DNA of 45,000 bases, taken from positions 2,816,922-2,861,921 of the forward strand of contig NC_135563.1 of the NCBI RefSeq assembly GCF_964340395.1, written 5' to 3'. The position numbers were made by a program, and so were the translations under genes. The first letter of the stretch is position 1, and the number at the start of each line of letters is the position of its first letter. The DNA comes from Glandiceps talaboti (lineage: Eukaryota; Hemichordata; Enteropneusta; Spengelidae). Shown in pieces: positions 34,339 through 45,000 of the stretch. Under the pieces are notes generated by a model. The model did no database searches. It was given only the letters and a program-made list of their open reading frames with translations, and was not told the DNA's origin.

Positions 34339-34666
34339 GTAATTAGTAATCATAGGTCAAACCGAGGCTACAGGTCAATGAGTTTAGAACATCAACGAGG
34401 GAATAAACTGAGACGAAACGCGTACTACATTACTTGAAACTCAACATGACGTCATTTCATTTCATTTCTGTTGGAGTAGTGTTCAGCATTATTACTGTTA
34501 ATGAATTAAACTTGTAAGGGAAGTTTAAACTTGAAGAGGACAAATCTTCAAGTCTTATCAACTACAATGGAGATGATGTACGGCTGAAGACGAAATATCA
34601 GTGTCATCAATAAGTTATAACAGAAAACAAGAAACGTTCACTAACAATTAAAAACAAATTATATTG

Positions 34667-35006
34667 AACACATATTGCCTGGCCATGAGGGCTATAGCAC
34701 CCGTTTATTACACCCGATTCTGTGATTCCGGTAACTCACAGTCACGAGGGGGGTAATGAACGGGTGCTATAGCCCGAATATAGGCCAGGCAATATGTGTT
34801 TTATAATATACCTCATGCTGTGAAGTCGCGGTGGCAGACGACATCGTCAGAAGCTGCCATTTTGACCTGCTGTGAACTCGCGGTGGTCACGTGACCATGT
34901 AATAGTTGATGGAACTATTCCCCTAGGGAAATAGTCATTCTATTTCCCTATCACGTGACTGATTCTAGCGAATCATGGCACAGCATTATCACTAGGTATA
35001 TTATAA
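34667..35006. mobile_element. Foldback / MITE cluster in the intron after HYR domain 2
   Basis: Two adjoining palindromic structures. 34667-34705 (AACACATATTGCCTGGCC, then GGGCTATAGCACCCGTT) is answered by an imperfect inverted copy at 34759-34800. Directly next to it, TTATAATATACCT at 34801-34813 is perfectly inverted at 34994-35006, with ATGCTGTG-like sequence further in on both sides. Inside the second are a TCACGTGA palindrome and an inverted pair around CTATTTCCCTA. GC content is higher than in the flanks. Confidence 0.6.
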
Positions 35007-35172
35007 TCAGGATTACAAAATCTTATCTAACTGCATCATGGGATATGGGTTTAGTTGATACAGGAATATTACTTTGTATACTGGATATACATTATATATA
35101 ATATAACATATATTATAGAATTATGAAATATTATATGACATGACAATCATGTTTTGTAACATTTCCTTATAG

Positions 35173-35255
35173 CATCCATATTCTCAACTCTCACCGTACC
35201 CGTGACTTCACCCATACCTGGTAGCAATGGAATCGGTTGCGAACGAGGTCAATTG
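35173..35255 (+). CDS. Receptor exon: Ser/Thr/Pro-rich linker
   Basis: The acceptor CCTTATAG continues in phase 1 to a 28-residue segment, ASIFSTLTVPVTSPIPGS followed by NGIGCERGQL, and the donor TTG|GTAAGT (phase 0). It is rich in Ser, Thr and Pro, like an O-glycosylated stalk between adhesive modules and a GAIN domain. I see no named domain here; its single cysteine could pair with the cysteine that starts the next exon. Confidence 0.75.
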
Positions 35256-35350
35256 GTAAGTTAACCACTTGATGTAAGGTGAATAATTAGTGTAAGTGTG
35301 AGCACTGAAAAATTAGTGAAAGTGTCACACTCATGTTTATATATGTGCAG

Positions 35351-35391
<41 letters not shown>
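35351..35391. repeat. (TTG)n microsatellite
   Basis: About thirteen TTG triplets in the intron before the first GAIN exon. Confidence 0.95.
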
Positions 35392-35640
35392 ATTTTTTGC
35401 CTACTATCATTAATTTTGAGCTCGAAAATCTAAATGTTTGAAATATTGTAGCTAAAAGGTAACCAGCGTTTATGGGATTTATGTGGATTATGGTAAATAA
35501 CATAGATATTATCATCCTTTCATTGATATAATGATAGTCATACTGTTGTGTAAATTACTTGCAGTATTTACTTTCGCCAAATGACTAAGTCTAAGGTTGC
35601 CATGGTAACTAATAAGTTGTTATATTTCTACTCTCATCAG

Positions 35641-35790
35641 TGCGATCTTTCCGATATGACAGTGGAAGAAGTTGAGGAGTTATCAACCAACAATCACCTA
35701 ACAAGTACTTTATTATTGGCCATTAGTCAGTGGATGAAATCACATGACGTCATTGCTGAGGAAATAAATAATAAAACAGCTTACACGTGG
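35641..35790 (+). CDS. Receptor exon: start of GAIN domain (helical subdomain A)
   Basis: CATCAG precedes 50 codons in phase 0: CDLSDMTVEEVEELSTNN, then a helix-prone stretch with ISQWMKSHDV, ending TAYTW before TGG|GTAAGA. Its place before the clear GAIN segments, its helical character and the absence of another domain suggest the first helices of GAIN subdomain A. This assignment comes mainly from context. The donor lies about 20 bp upstream of the huge 31-bp satellite array. Confidence 0.75.
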
Positions 35791-35811
35791 GTAAGAATTT
35801 AGGCCAGCTAT

Positions 35812-38800
35812 AATTTAGACTAATCATAGTAGACTGTGTAAGACTTTAGACTAATCATAGTAGACTGTGTAATACTTTAGACCACTCATAATAGACTGTG
35901 TAATACTTTAAACCAATCATAATAGACTGTGTAAGACTGTAAACCAATCATAATAGACTGTGTAATACTTTAGACCAATCATAATAGACTGTGTAAGACT
36001 TTAGACCAATCATAATAGACTGTGTAAGACTTTAAATCAATCATAATAGACTATGTAAGACTTTAAACCAATCATAATAGACTGTGTAAGACTGTAAACC
36101 AATCATAATAGACTGTGTAAGACTTTAAACCAATCATAATAGACTGTGTAAGACTGTAAACCAATCATAATAGACTGTGTAAGACTGTAAACCAATCATA
36201 ATAGACTGTGTAAGACTGTAAACCAATCATAATAGACTGTGTAAGACTTTAGACCAATCATAATAGACTGTGTAAGACTTTAAACCAATCATAATAGACT
36301 GTGTAAGACTTTAGACTAATCATAATAGACTGTGTAAGACTGTAAACCAATCATAATAGACTGTATAATACTTTAAACCAATCATAATAGACTGTGTAAG
36401 ACTGTAAACCAATCATAATAGACTGTGTAAGACTTTAAACCAATCATAATAGACTGTAAGACTGTAAACCAATCATAATAGACTGTGTAAGACTTTAGAC
36501 TAATCATAATAGACTGTGTAAGACTTTAAACCAATCATAATAGACTGTGTAAGACTTTAAACCAATCATAATAGACTGTGTAAGACTTTAAACCAATCAT
36601 AATAGACTGTGTAAGACTTTAAACCAATCATAATAGACTGTGTAAGACTTTAAACCAATCATAATAGACTGTGTAAGACTTTAGACCAATCATAATAGAC
36701 TGTGTAAGACTTTAGACCAATCATAATAGACTGTGTAAGACTTTAAACCAATCATAATAGACTGTGTAAGACTGTAAACCAATCATAATAGACTGTGTAA
36801 GACTGTAAACCAATCATAATAGACAGTGTAAGACTTTAACCAATCATAATAGACTGTGTAAGACTGTAAACCAATCATAATAGACTGTGTAAGACTTTAG
36901 ACCAATCATAATAGACTGTGTAAGACTTTAAACCAACCATAATAGACTGTGTAAGACTTCAGACCAATCATAATAGACTGTGTAAGACTTTAAACCAATC
37001 ATAATAGACTGTGTAAGACTTTAAACCAATCATAATAGACTGTGTAAGACTTTAAACCAATCATAATAGACTGTGTAAGACTTTAGACCAATCATAATAG
37101 ACTGTGTAAGACTTTAAACCAATCATAATAGACTGTGTAAGACTTTAGACCAATCATAATAGACTGTGTAAGACTTTAAACCAATCATAATAGACTGTGT
37201 AAGACTTTAAACCAATCATAATAGACTGTGTAAGACTGTAAACCAATCATAATAGACTGTGTAAGACTTTAAACCAATCATAATAGACTGTGTAAGACTT
37301 TAAACCAATCATAATAGACTGTATAATACTTTAAACCAATCATAATAGACTGTGTAAGACTGTAAACCAATCATAATAGACTGTGTAAGACTTTAAACCA
37401 ATCATAATAGACTGTGTAAGACTTTAAACCAATCATAATAGACTGTGTAAGACTTTAAACCAATCATAATAGACTGTGTAAGACTTTAAACCAATCATAA
37501 TAGACTGTGTAAGACTTCAGACCAATCATAATAGACTGTGTAAGACTTCAGACCAATCATAATAGACTGTGTAAGACTTTAAACCAATCATAATAGACTG
37601 TGTAAGACTTTAGACCAATCATAATAGACTGTGTAAGACTTTAAACCAATCATAATAGACTGTGTAAGACTTTAGACCAATCATAGTAGACTGTGTAAGA
37701 CTTTAAACCAATCATAATAGACTGTGTAAGACTTTAAACCAATCATAATAGACTGTGTAAGACTGTAAACCAATCATAATAGACTGTGTAAGACTTTAGA
37801 CCAATCATAATAGACTGTGTAAGACTTTAAACCAATCATAATAGACTGTGTAAGACTTTAGACCAATCATAATAGACTGTGTAAGACTTTAAACCAATCA
37901 TAATAGACTGTGTAAGACTTTAAACCAATCATAATAGACTGTGTAAGACTTTAGACCAATCATAATAGGCTGTGTAAGACTTTAAACCAATCATAATAGA
38001 CTGTGTAAGACTTTAAACCAATCATAATAGACTGTGTAAGACTTTAAACCAATCATAATAGACTGTGTAATACTTTAGACCAATCATAATAGACTGTGTA
38101 AGACTTTAGACCAATCATAATAGACTGTGTAAGACTTTAGACCAATCATAATAGACTGTGTAAGACTTCAGACCAATCATAATAGACTGTGTAAGACTTT
38201 AAACCAATCATAATAGACTGTGTAAGACTTTAAACCAATCATAATAGACTGTGTAAGACTTTAAACCAATCATAATAGACTGTGTAAGACTTTAAACCAA
38301 TCATAATAGACTGTGTAAGACTGTAAACCAATCATAATAGACTGTGTAAGACTGTAAACCAATCATAATAGACTGTGTAAGACTTTAAACCAATCATAAT
38401 AGACTGTGTAAGACTGTAAACCAATCATAATAGACTGTGTAAGACTTTAAACCAATCATAATAGACTGTGTAAGACTTTAGACCAATCATAATAGACTGT
38501 GTAAGACTTTAAACCAATCATAATAGACTGTGTAAGACTTTAAACCAATCATAATAGACTGTGTAAGACTTTAAACCAATCATAATAGACTGTGTAAGAC
38601 TTTAAACCAATCATAATAGACTGTGTAAGACTTTAAACCAATCATAATAGACTGTGTAAGACTTTAAACCAATCATAATAGACTGTGTAAGACTTTAAAC
38701 CAATCATAATAGACTGTGTAAGACTTTAGACCAATCATAATAGACTGTGTAAGACTTTAAACCAATCATAATAGACTGTGTAAGACTTTAAACCAATCAT

Positions 38801-41800
38801 AATAGACTGTGTAAGACTGTAAACCAATCATAATAGACTGTGTAAGACTTTAAACCAATCATAATAGACTGTGTAAGACTGTAAACCAATCATAATAGAC
38901 TGTGTAAGACTTTAAACCAATCATAATAGACTGTGTAAGACTGTAAACCAATCATAATAGACTGTGTAAGACTGTAAACCAATCATAATAGACTGTGTAA
39001 GACTTTAGACCAATCATAGTAGACTGTGTAAGACTTTAAACCAATCATAATAGACTGTGTAAGACTGTAAACCAATCATAATAGACTGTGTAAGACTTTA
39101 GACCAATCATAATAGACTGTGTAAGACTTTAAACCAATCATAATAGACTGTGTAAGACTTTAGACCAATCATAATAGACTGTGTAAGACTTTAAACCAAT
39201 CATAATAGACTGTGTAAGACTTTAAACCAATCATAATAGACTGTGTAAGACTTTAAACCAATCATAATAGACTGTGTAAGACTTTAAACCAATCATAATA
39301 GACTGTGTAAGACTTTAAACCAATCATAATAGACTGTGTAAGACTTTAAACCAATCATAATAGACTGTGTAAGACTTTAAACCAATCATAATAGACTGTG
39401 TAAGACTTTAAACCAATCATAATAGACTGTGTAAGACTTTAAACCAATCATAATAGACTGTGTAAGACTTTAGACCAATCATAATAGACTGTGTAAGACT
39501 TTAGACTAATCATAATAGACTGTGTAAGACTTTAGACCAATCATAGTAGACTGTGTAAGACTTTAAACCAATCATAATAGACTGTGTAAGACTTTAAACC
39601 AATCATAATAGACTGTGTAAGACTGTAAACCAATCATAATAGACTGTGTAAGACTTTAGACCAATCATAATAGACTGTGTAAGACTTTAAACCAATCATA
39701 ATAGACTGTGTAAGACTTTAGACCAATCATAATAGACTGTGTAAGACTTTAAACCAATCATAATAGACTGTGTAAGACTTTAAACCAATCATAATAGACT
39801 GTGTAAGACTTTAGACCAATCATAATAGGCTGTGTAAGACTTTAAACCAATCATAATAGACTGTGTAAGACTTTAAACCAATCATAATAGACTGTGTAAG
39901 ACTTTAAACCAATCATAATAGACTGTGTAATACTTTAGACCAATCATAATAGACTGTGTAAGACTTTAGACCAATCATAATAGACTGTGTAAGACTTTAG
40001 ACCAATCATAATAGACTGTGTAAGACTTCAGACCAATCATAATAGACTGTGTAAGACTTTAAACCAATCATAATAGACTGTGTAAGACTGTAAACCAATC
40101 ATAATAGACTGTGTAAGACTTTAAACCAATCATAATAGACTGTGTAAGACTTTAAACCAATCATAATAGACTGTGTAAGACTGTAAACCAATCATAATAG
40201 ACTGTGTAAGACTGTAAACCAATCATAATAGACTGTGTAAGACTTTAAACCAATCATAATAGACTGTGTAAGACTGTAAACCAATCATAATAGACTGTGT
40301 AAGACTTTAAACCAATCATAATAGACTGTGTAAGACTTTAGACCAATCATAATAGACTGTGTAAGACTTTAAACCAATCATAATAGACTGTGTAAGACTT
40401 TAAACCAATCATAATAGACTGTGTAAGACTTTAAACCAATCATAATAGACTGTGTAAGACTTTAAACCAATCATAATAGACTGTGTAAGACTTTAAACCA
40501 ATCATAATAGACTGTGTAAGACTTTAAACCAATCATAATAGACTGTGTAAGACTTTAAACCAATCATAATAGACTGTGTAAGACTTTAGACCAATCATAA
40601 TAGACTGTGTAAGACTTTAAACCAATCATAATAGACTGTGTAAGACTTTAAACCAATCATAATAGACTGTGTAAGACTTTAAACCAATCATAATAGACTG
40701 TGTAAGACTTTAGACCAATCATAATAGACTGTGTAAGACTTTAAACCAATCATAATAGACTGTGTAAGACTTTAAACCAATCATAATAGACTGTGTAAGA
40801 CTTTAGACCAATCATAATAGGCTGTGTAAGACTTTAAACCAATCATAATAGACTGTGTAAGACTTTAAACCAATCATAATAGACTGTGTAAGACTTTAAA
40901 CCAATCATAATAGACTGTGTAATACTTTAGACCAATCATAATAGACTGTGTAAGACTTTAGACCAATCATAATAGACTGTGTAAGACTTTAGACCAATCA
41001 TAATAGACTGTGTAAGACTTCAGACCAATCATAATAGACTGTGTAAGACTTTAAACCAATCATAATAGACTGTGTAAGACTGTAAACCAATCATAATAGA
41101 CTGTGTAAGACTTTAAACCAATCATAATAGACTGTGTAAGACTTTAAACCAATCATAATAGACTGTGTAAGACTGTAAACCAATCATAATAGACTGTGTA
41201 AGACTGTAAACCAATCATAATAGACTGTGTAAGACTTTAAACCAATCATAATAGACTGTGTAAGACTGTAAACCAATCATAATAGACTGTGTAAGACTTT
41301 AAACCAATCATAATAGACTGTGTAAGACTTTAGACCAATCATAATAGACTGTGTAAGACTTTAAACCAATCATAATAGACTGTGTAAGACTTTAAACCAA
41401 TCATAATAGACTGTGTAAGACTTTAAACCAATCATAATAGACTGTGTAAGACTTTAAACCAATCATAATAGACTGTGTAAGACTTTAAACCAATCATAAT
41501 AGACTGTGTAAGACTTTAAACCAATCATAATAGACTGTGTAAGACTTTAAACCAATCATAATAGACTGTGTAAGACTTTAGACCAATCATAATAGACTGT
41601 GTAAGACTTTAAACCAATCATAATAGACTGTGTAAGACTTTAAACCAATCATAATAGACTGTGTAAGACTGTAAACCAATCATAATAGACTGTGTAAGAC
41701 TTTAAACCAATCATAATAGACTGTGTAAGACTGTAAACCAATCATAATAGACTGTGTAAGACTTTAAACCAATCATAATAGACTGTGTAAGACTGTAAAC

Positions 41801-42894
41801 CAATCATAATAGACTGTGTAAGACTGTAAACCAATCATAATAGACTGTGTAAGACTTTAGACCAATCATAGTAGACTGTGTAAGACTTTAAACCAATCAT
41901 AATAGGCTGTGTAAGACTGTAAACCAATCATAATAGACTGTGTAAGACTTTAGACCAATCATAATAGACTGTGTAAGACTTTAAACCAATCATAATAGAC
42001 TGTGTAAGACTTTAGACCAATCATAATAGACTGTGTAAGACTTTAAACCAATCATAATAGACTGTGTAAGACTTTAAACCAATCATAATAGACTGTGTAA
42101 GACTTTAAACCAATCATAATAGACTGTGTAAGACTTTAAACCAATCATAATAGACTGTGTAAGACTTTAAACCAATCATAATAGACTGTGTAAGACTTTA
42201 AACCAATCATAATAGACTGTGTAAGACTTTAAACCAATCATAATAGACTGTGTAAGACTTTAAACCAATCATAATAGACTGTGTAAGACTTTAAACCAAT
42301 CATAATAGACTGTGTAAGACTTTAAACCAATCATAATAGACTGTGTAAGACTTTAGACTAATCATAATAGACTGTGTAAGACTTTAGACTAATCATAATA
42401 GACTGTGTAAGACTTTAAACCAATCATAATAGACTGTGTAAGACTTTAAACCAATCATAGTAGACTGTGTAAGACTTTAAACCAATCATAATAGACTGTG
42501 TAAGACTTTAAACCAATCATAATAGACTGTGTAAGACTTTAAACCAATCATAATAGACTGTGTAAGACTTTAAACCAATCATAATAGACTGTGTAAGACT
42601 TTAAACCAATCATAATAGACTGTGTAAGACTTTAAACCAATCATAATAGACTGTGTAAGACTTTAAACCAATCATAATAGACTGTGTAAGACTTTAAACC
42701 AATCATAATAGACTGTGTAAGACTTTAGACTAATCATAATAGACTGTGTAAGACTTTAAACCAATCATAATAGACTGTGTAAGACTTTAAACCAATCATA
42801 ATAGACTGTGTAAGACTTTAAACCAATCATAGTAGACTGTGTAAGACTTTAAACCAATCATAATAGACTGTGTAAGACTTTAAACCAATCATAA
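35812..42894. repeat. 7.1-kb intronic satellite array, 31-bp unit, about 228 copies
   Basis: Tandem units of AAACCAATCATAATAGACTG plus TGTAAGACTTT fill nearly the whole intron between two GAIN exons. Common variants are TTTAGACC, CTGTAAACC, TTCAGACC, TAATACTT, ATAGTAGA and ATAGGCTG. Variant order shows higher-order structure: 37681-38818 recurs 1860 bp (60 units) to the right with one mismatch by eye, and much of it again 992 bp (32 units) further on. Leftmost units are the most diverged. Each unit contains a CCAAT pentamer and a donor-like GTAAGA. Confidence 0.97.
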
Positions 42895-43098
42895 TAGATT
42901 GGGAAGTAAATGCATACAATTATAACCGCTATTTCTGAGGAATGCTTTACGTTCTTATACATGAGTGTAATAAACGAGTTTTTGTTTCCAGAGTATTATT
43001 GTCTACGATTTAGAAGTTATATATTAGTATGTCAACTGTACATGTCTTGGAAGGCACGTATGTACATTAACAGTATGTTAATCATTCTATGTTATGTT

Positions 43099-43151
43099 GA
43101 TTTATGTTAATTATATTGTTAATTGATTTATGTTAATTATATTGTTAATTG
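43099..43151. repeat. 26-bp tandem duplication
   Basis: GATTTATGTTAATTATATTG plus TTAATT occurs twice in a row just upstream of the GAIN exon at 43177. Confidence 0.85.
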
Positions 43152-43176
43152 ATACCTGTTTATTCTTTCTGTACAG

Positions 43177-43245
43177 TACTACTTGAAACTATGTGGTAAT
43201 ATACTGCAACCTTCGAACGAGGACAACTGGAAAACATTATCACAG
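43177..43245 (+). CDS. Receptor exon: GAIN domain, helical segment
   Basis: The acceptor TTCTGTACAG leads in phase 0 to 23 codons: YYLKLCGNILQPSNEDNWKT, then LSQ, and a donor CAG|GTAATG. The pattern of a helix, then L-x-P and W with a following L, resembles the latrophilin-type stretch in which a valine-leucine helix is followed by an E-S-W motif in GAIN subdomain A. It is separated from the previous exon by 7.4 kb. Confidence 0.78.
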
Positions 43246-43590
43246 GTAATGAAAGGATAAAGGCTGCTGATTCATGTAAATCCTCGTATCATTTATACGT
43301 TACAGAAACTCTAAAGGGTTTCATAGTCATAGTGCACGCAGGTAACCATATTCGTCGAATAAATGTGACCAAGTCGGCGACCCGCGATGCGTGGAATTGT
43401 GTTTAATACGTGATAAAAATATTTGTTTCTATTTATGAAAATGTTTAGTGGAAATGGTTGTCGTGACACGACGTTAGTAATAAAGAAACTAAAGATACAG
43501 AAATATACAAGATGTCACGTGACATAAGCTATATCTTATATGGTGTAATATTCTGCAGAACTGTTGCAAGTATTCAAAGAGAAACAATAC

Positions 43591-43956
43591 ACTGAAAGTG
43601 GCCATATGGATGACAAACTGGTATTTATTTTAGATTTTTAATTGATAAAATAACTTTATCTTGCTACATGTTTCTACTTGGGTAATACAATGTAAAGAAC
43701 ATACGTCAAGTCCATCTTTCAATAAATTGCAAACATCTAAAAAGCGTATTAAAGGTTTGTCATTGTACGCACACTAACAAATATTTTACACATTTTGTCA
43801 ATGTTTTTACAATTTTTAGAGTTACAAACAAGAACAAGGCATATGTTCTTTCACATTGTGTTTCCAAGTCAAAAAATGTAGCAGGGTTGTTTTGACAATT
43901 AAAGTTCCAAGCGAAGTGAATAGGCAATTGTCATCCATATGGCCACTGTAAAGTGC
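43591..43956. mobile_element. Short foldback / MITE element
   Basis: AGTGGCCATATGGATGACA at 43597-43615 is exactly inverted at 43929-43947. The similarity extends outward imperfectly to CACT ends (CACTGAAAGTGG and CACTTTACAGTGG on the other strand). The element is about 365 bp long and has no reading frame. CAC/CAG-starting ends recall hAT-type MITEs, but I see no clear 8-bp target duplication. Confidence 0.5.
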
Positions 43957-44216
43957 TTGGAATTATAAGCTAATTTATGCCGCATCTTAAGTTTCAATGG
44001 GTTTCATTAGAAATGACCCTGACAGTTGGGTTTCATTGACAGTTGGGTTTCATTAGAAATGACCCTGATGGTTAGGTTGAGCAGGAGCCTAGATACAAAT
44101 TTTAAAGTAACATAATTTTATCAACCTGGCTAAAGTCTAGGAGCACTCACCCACTTCGTTGGTAGGGCAATAAATCCCTTGTTAGCAACGGGTCCTGTAA
44201 TGTTTATTCATTGAGT

Positions 44217-44241
44217 GCCCCCCCCCCACCCCCCCCCCCCA
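44217..44241. repeat. Poly-C tract
   Basis: Two C-runs separated by a single A; like similar runs at 24190-24250 and 25750, it stands out from AT-rich DNA. Confidence 0.8.
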
Positions 44242-44328
44242 TCGACTAAATCTAATCTCTGTTAAAACTAAATACTTTGCAAAGTGACTTTACATCATAA
44301 GATACTTCCTATGTTTATTTGGTCCCTA

Positions 44329-44439
44329 CTATATGCTGTAGTCCTACTATATGCTGTAGTCCTACTATATGCTGTAGTCCTACTATATGCTGTAGTCCTA
44401 CTATATGCTGTAGTCCTACTATATGCTGTAGTCCTACTA
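44329..44439. repeat. 18-bp minisatellite, about 6 copies
   Basis: Units of TCCTACTATATGCTGTAG. The unit is a multiple of three, so the frame stays open as repeated YAVVLL, which mimics a membrane helix but lies within an intron. Confidence 0.93.
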
Positions 44440-44586
44440 GCATTGGAATACAGTTTAATCAGTTAGAATAGCAACATATATTGGTATGCCGGAAAATGTC
44501 ATCAACACAACACATGATGATGTTTATGTAATATTTATTTACCTTTACAACCCGTCTAATTTTACCACCTCACTTTCTAATTCTAG

Positions 44587-44695
44587 ATTTCCACCGACGG
44601 TCCTGCTGATATGATGGTCATTTGTGAGAAAGTGGCCAACAACTTTGCTGATGTCGCAACGGACTTTCCAGTAGATATGAATTTTCCAACAATTG
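44587..44695 (+). CDS. Receptor exon: GAIN domain, helix before the beta subdomain
   Basis: TTCTAG precedes ISTDGPADMMVICEKVANNF in phase 0, then ADVATDFPVDMNFPTI, and a donor AATTG|GTAGGT in phase 1. The amphipathic helix with L/V-E-x-x-A-x-x-x-A spacing matches the last helix of subdomain A in adhesion GPCR GAIN domains. Confidence 0.8.
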
Positions 44696-44848
44696 GTAGG
44701 TTTAGCCTAAGTTTTTGATTTTTTTCTTCAGCTTTTTAGTTGTTTCATCTCAAACCTTAGGTCGCAAAGTTATACAGTATCCTACATTAATTAGCGAACA
44801 CTAACAACTTACACTGGTATTGTTTCCTTTATTTTATTGCACTTGTAG

Positions 44849-44980
44849 ACTCTCATTTTGAAAGATTAAACACCTCGAATTTACGTGGTTATAATTTGAC
44901 GTTTCCTGTAACTGGTTCTGATGACGACACGGTGAATTTCATAGCAATAGACGATAGCCTTGATGTACAGTCATTCAACG
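44849..44980 (+). CDS. Receptor exon: GAIN domain, start of beta-rich subdomain B (last exon in window)
   Basis: CTTGTAG leads in phase 1 to DSHFERLNTSNLRGYNLTFP, then a DDDTVNFIAIDDS stretch. Alternating hydrophobic strands with two N-glycosylation sequons (NTS and NLT) fit the entry into GAIN subdomain B. The donor AACG|GTAGGG at 44981 is likely; if unused, the open frame runs on to the window edge (VRIFY). The GPS motif is not reached. Confidence 0.75.
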
Positions 44981-45000
44981 GTAGGGTTCGTATTTTTTAC

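Larger units (their letters stand above)
27182..45000 (+). other. Gene span: adhesion GPCR ectodomain (CTLD-CTLD-HYR-HYR-linker-GAIN), 3' end beyond window
   Basis: Thirteen exons between 27182 and 44980 join in one frame, with compatible phases at every junction (phases 1,0,1,1,2,2,1,1,1,0,0,0,1). Domain order is signal-peptide core, two C-type lectin domains, two HYR domains, a Ser/Thr/Pro-rich linker and the start and middle of a GAIN domain. In known families, a GAIN domain after an adhesive ectodomain marks adhesion GPCRs (or, more rarely, polycystin-1-like proteins), where it leads into the GPS self-cleavage site. The visible coding sequence is about 630 residues. The GPS and the seven membrane helices are not in the window, so the GPCR assignment is strong inference, not seen. 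Introns range from about 190 bp to 7.4 kb, the largest being mostly a 31-bp minisatellite. The likely role is a cell-surface receptor that binds glycans through its lectin domains. Confidence 0.8.

Noticed and set aside
35812-42894. CRISPR array
   Set aside because: The 31-bp units are contiguous with no unique spacers, there are no cas genes and the context is a eukaryotic intron.
44284-44466. Frame with repeated YAVVLL resembling a membrane helix
   Set aside because: An 18-bp minisatellite within an intron; no splice borders that fit the receptor frame.

Overview
This window is animal nuclear DNA, AT-rich and full of satellites. The evidence is spliced exons with GT-AG borders, long repeat-filled introns, MITE-like elements, a Penelope-type retroelement relic and abundant microsatellites. 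The protein architecture (C-type lectin, HYR and GAIN domains together) and tandem repeats resembling the 'pearl' elements of molluscs point to a marine invertebrate bilaterian (lophotrochozoan or invertebrate deuterostome). The species cannot be read from the sequence. There is no bacterial or viral gene organisation.

The main gene lies on the + strand from about 27.18 kb to beyond the right edge. Thirteen exons join in a single frame with matching intron phases: signal-peptide core, C-type lectin domain 1 (three exons), C-type lectin domain 2 (three exons), two one-exon HYR domains, a Ser/Thr/Pro-rich linker, and four exons of a GAIN-type domain. This is the extracellular half of an adhesion G-protein-coupled receptor; the GPS cleavage motif and seven-helix region would lie to the right of the window. 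A decayed extra HYR exon (32325-32467) is almost identical to the intact HYR exon at 34093-34338. A possible first coding exon lies about 22 kb upstream at 4709-4732: it ends in phase 0 and completes a signal peptide.

Region by region: 1-6.2 kb holds simple repeats, a 48-bp minisatellite and the candidate first exon. 6.24-6.91 kb is a pseudogene of a family I recognise only from uncharacterised invertebrate proteins. 7-13.9 kb is microsatellites and unremarkable DNA. 13.9-15.4 kb is a pearl-like element (about 145-bp core repeats followed by a CAGA/CGGA microsatellite). 16.0-16.4 kb is a frameshifted unidentified reading frame. 18.2-19.06 kb is a 40-bp minisatellite. 19.9-20.5 kb is a Penelope-like reverse transcriptase relic, apparently broken by an inverted relative of the pearl-like element (20.5-21.1 kb). 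22.08-22.76 kb is a minisatellite with a unit near 31 bp. 23.3-23.6 kb is an unidentified open frame. 24.1-25.8 kb is a 1.68-kb element with terminal inverted repeats and a TTA duplication. The receptor gene fills the rest; its introns carry a 48-bp minisatellite (28.1-29.2 kb), several foldback elements and a 7.1-kb array of about 228 copies of a 31-bp unit (35.8-42.9 kb) with higher-order duplication.

Only the receptor gene has a coherent function visible here. The two lectin domains keep sugar-binding motifs (QPD plus W-x-D), so the receptor is probably a carbohydrate-sensing adhesion GPCR. Homology calls rest on motif recognition by eye; no database search was possible.
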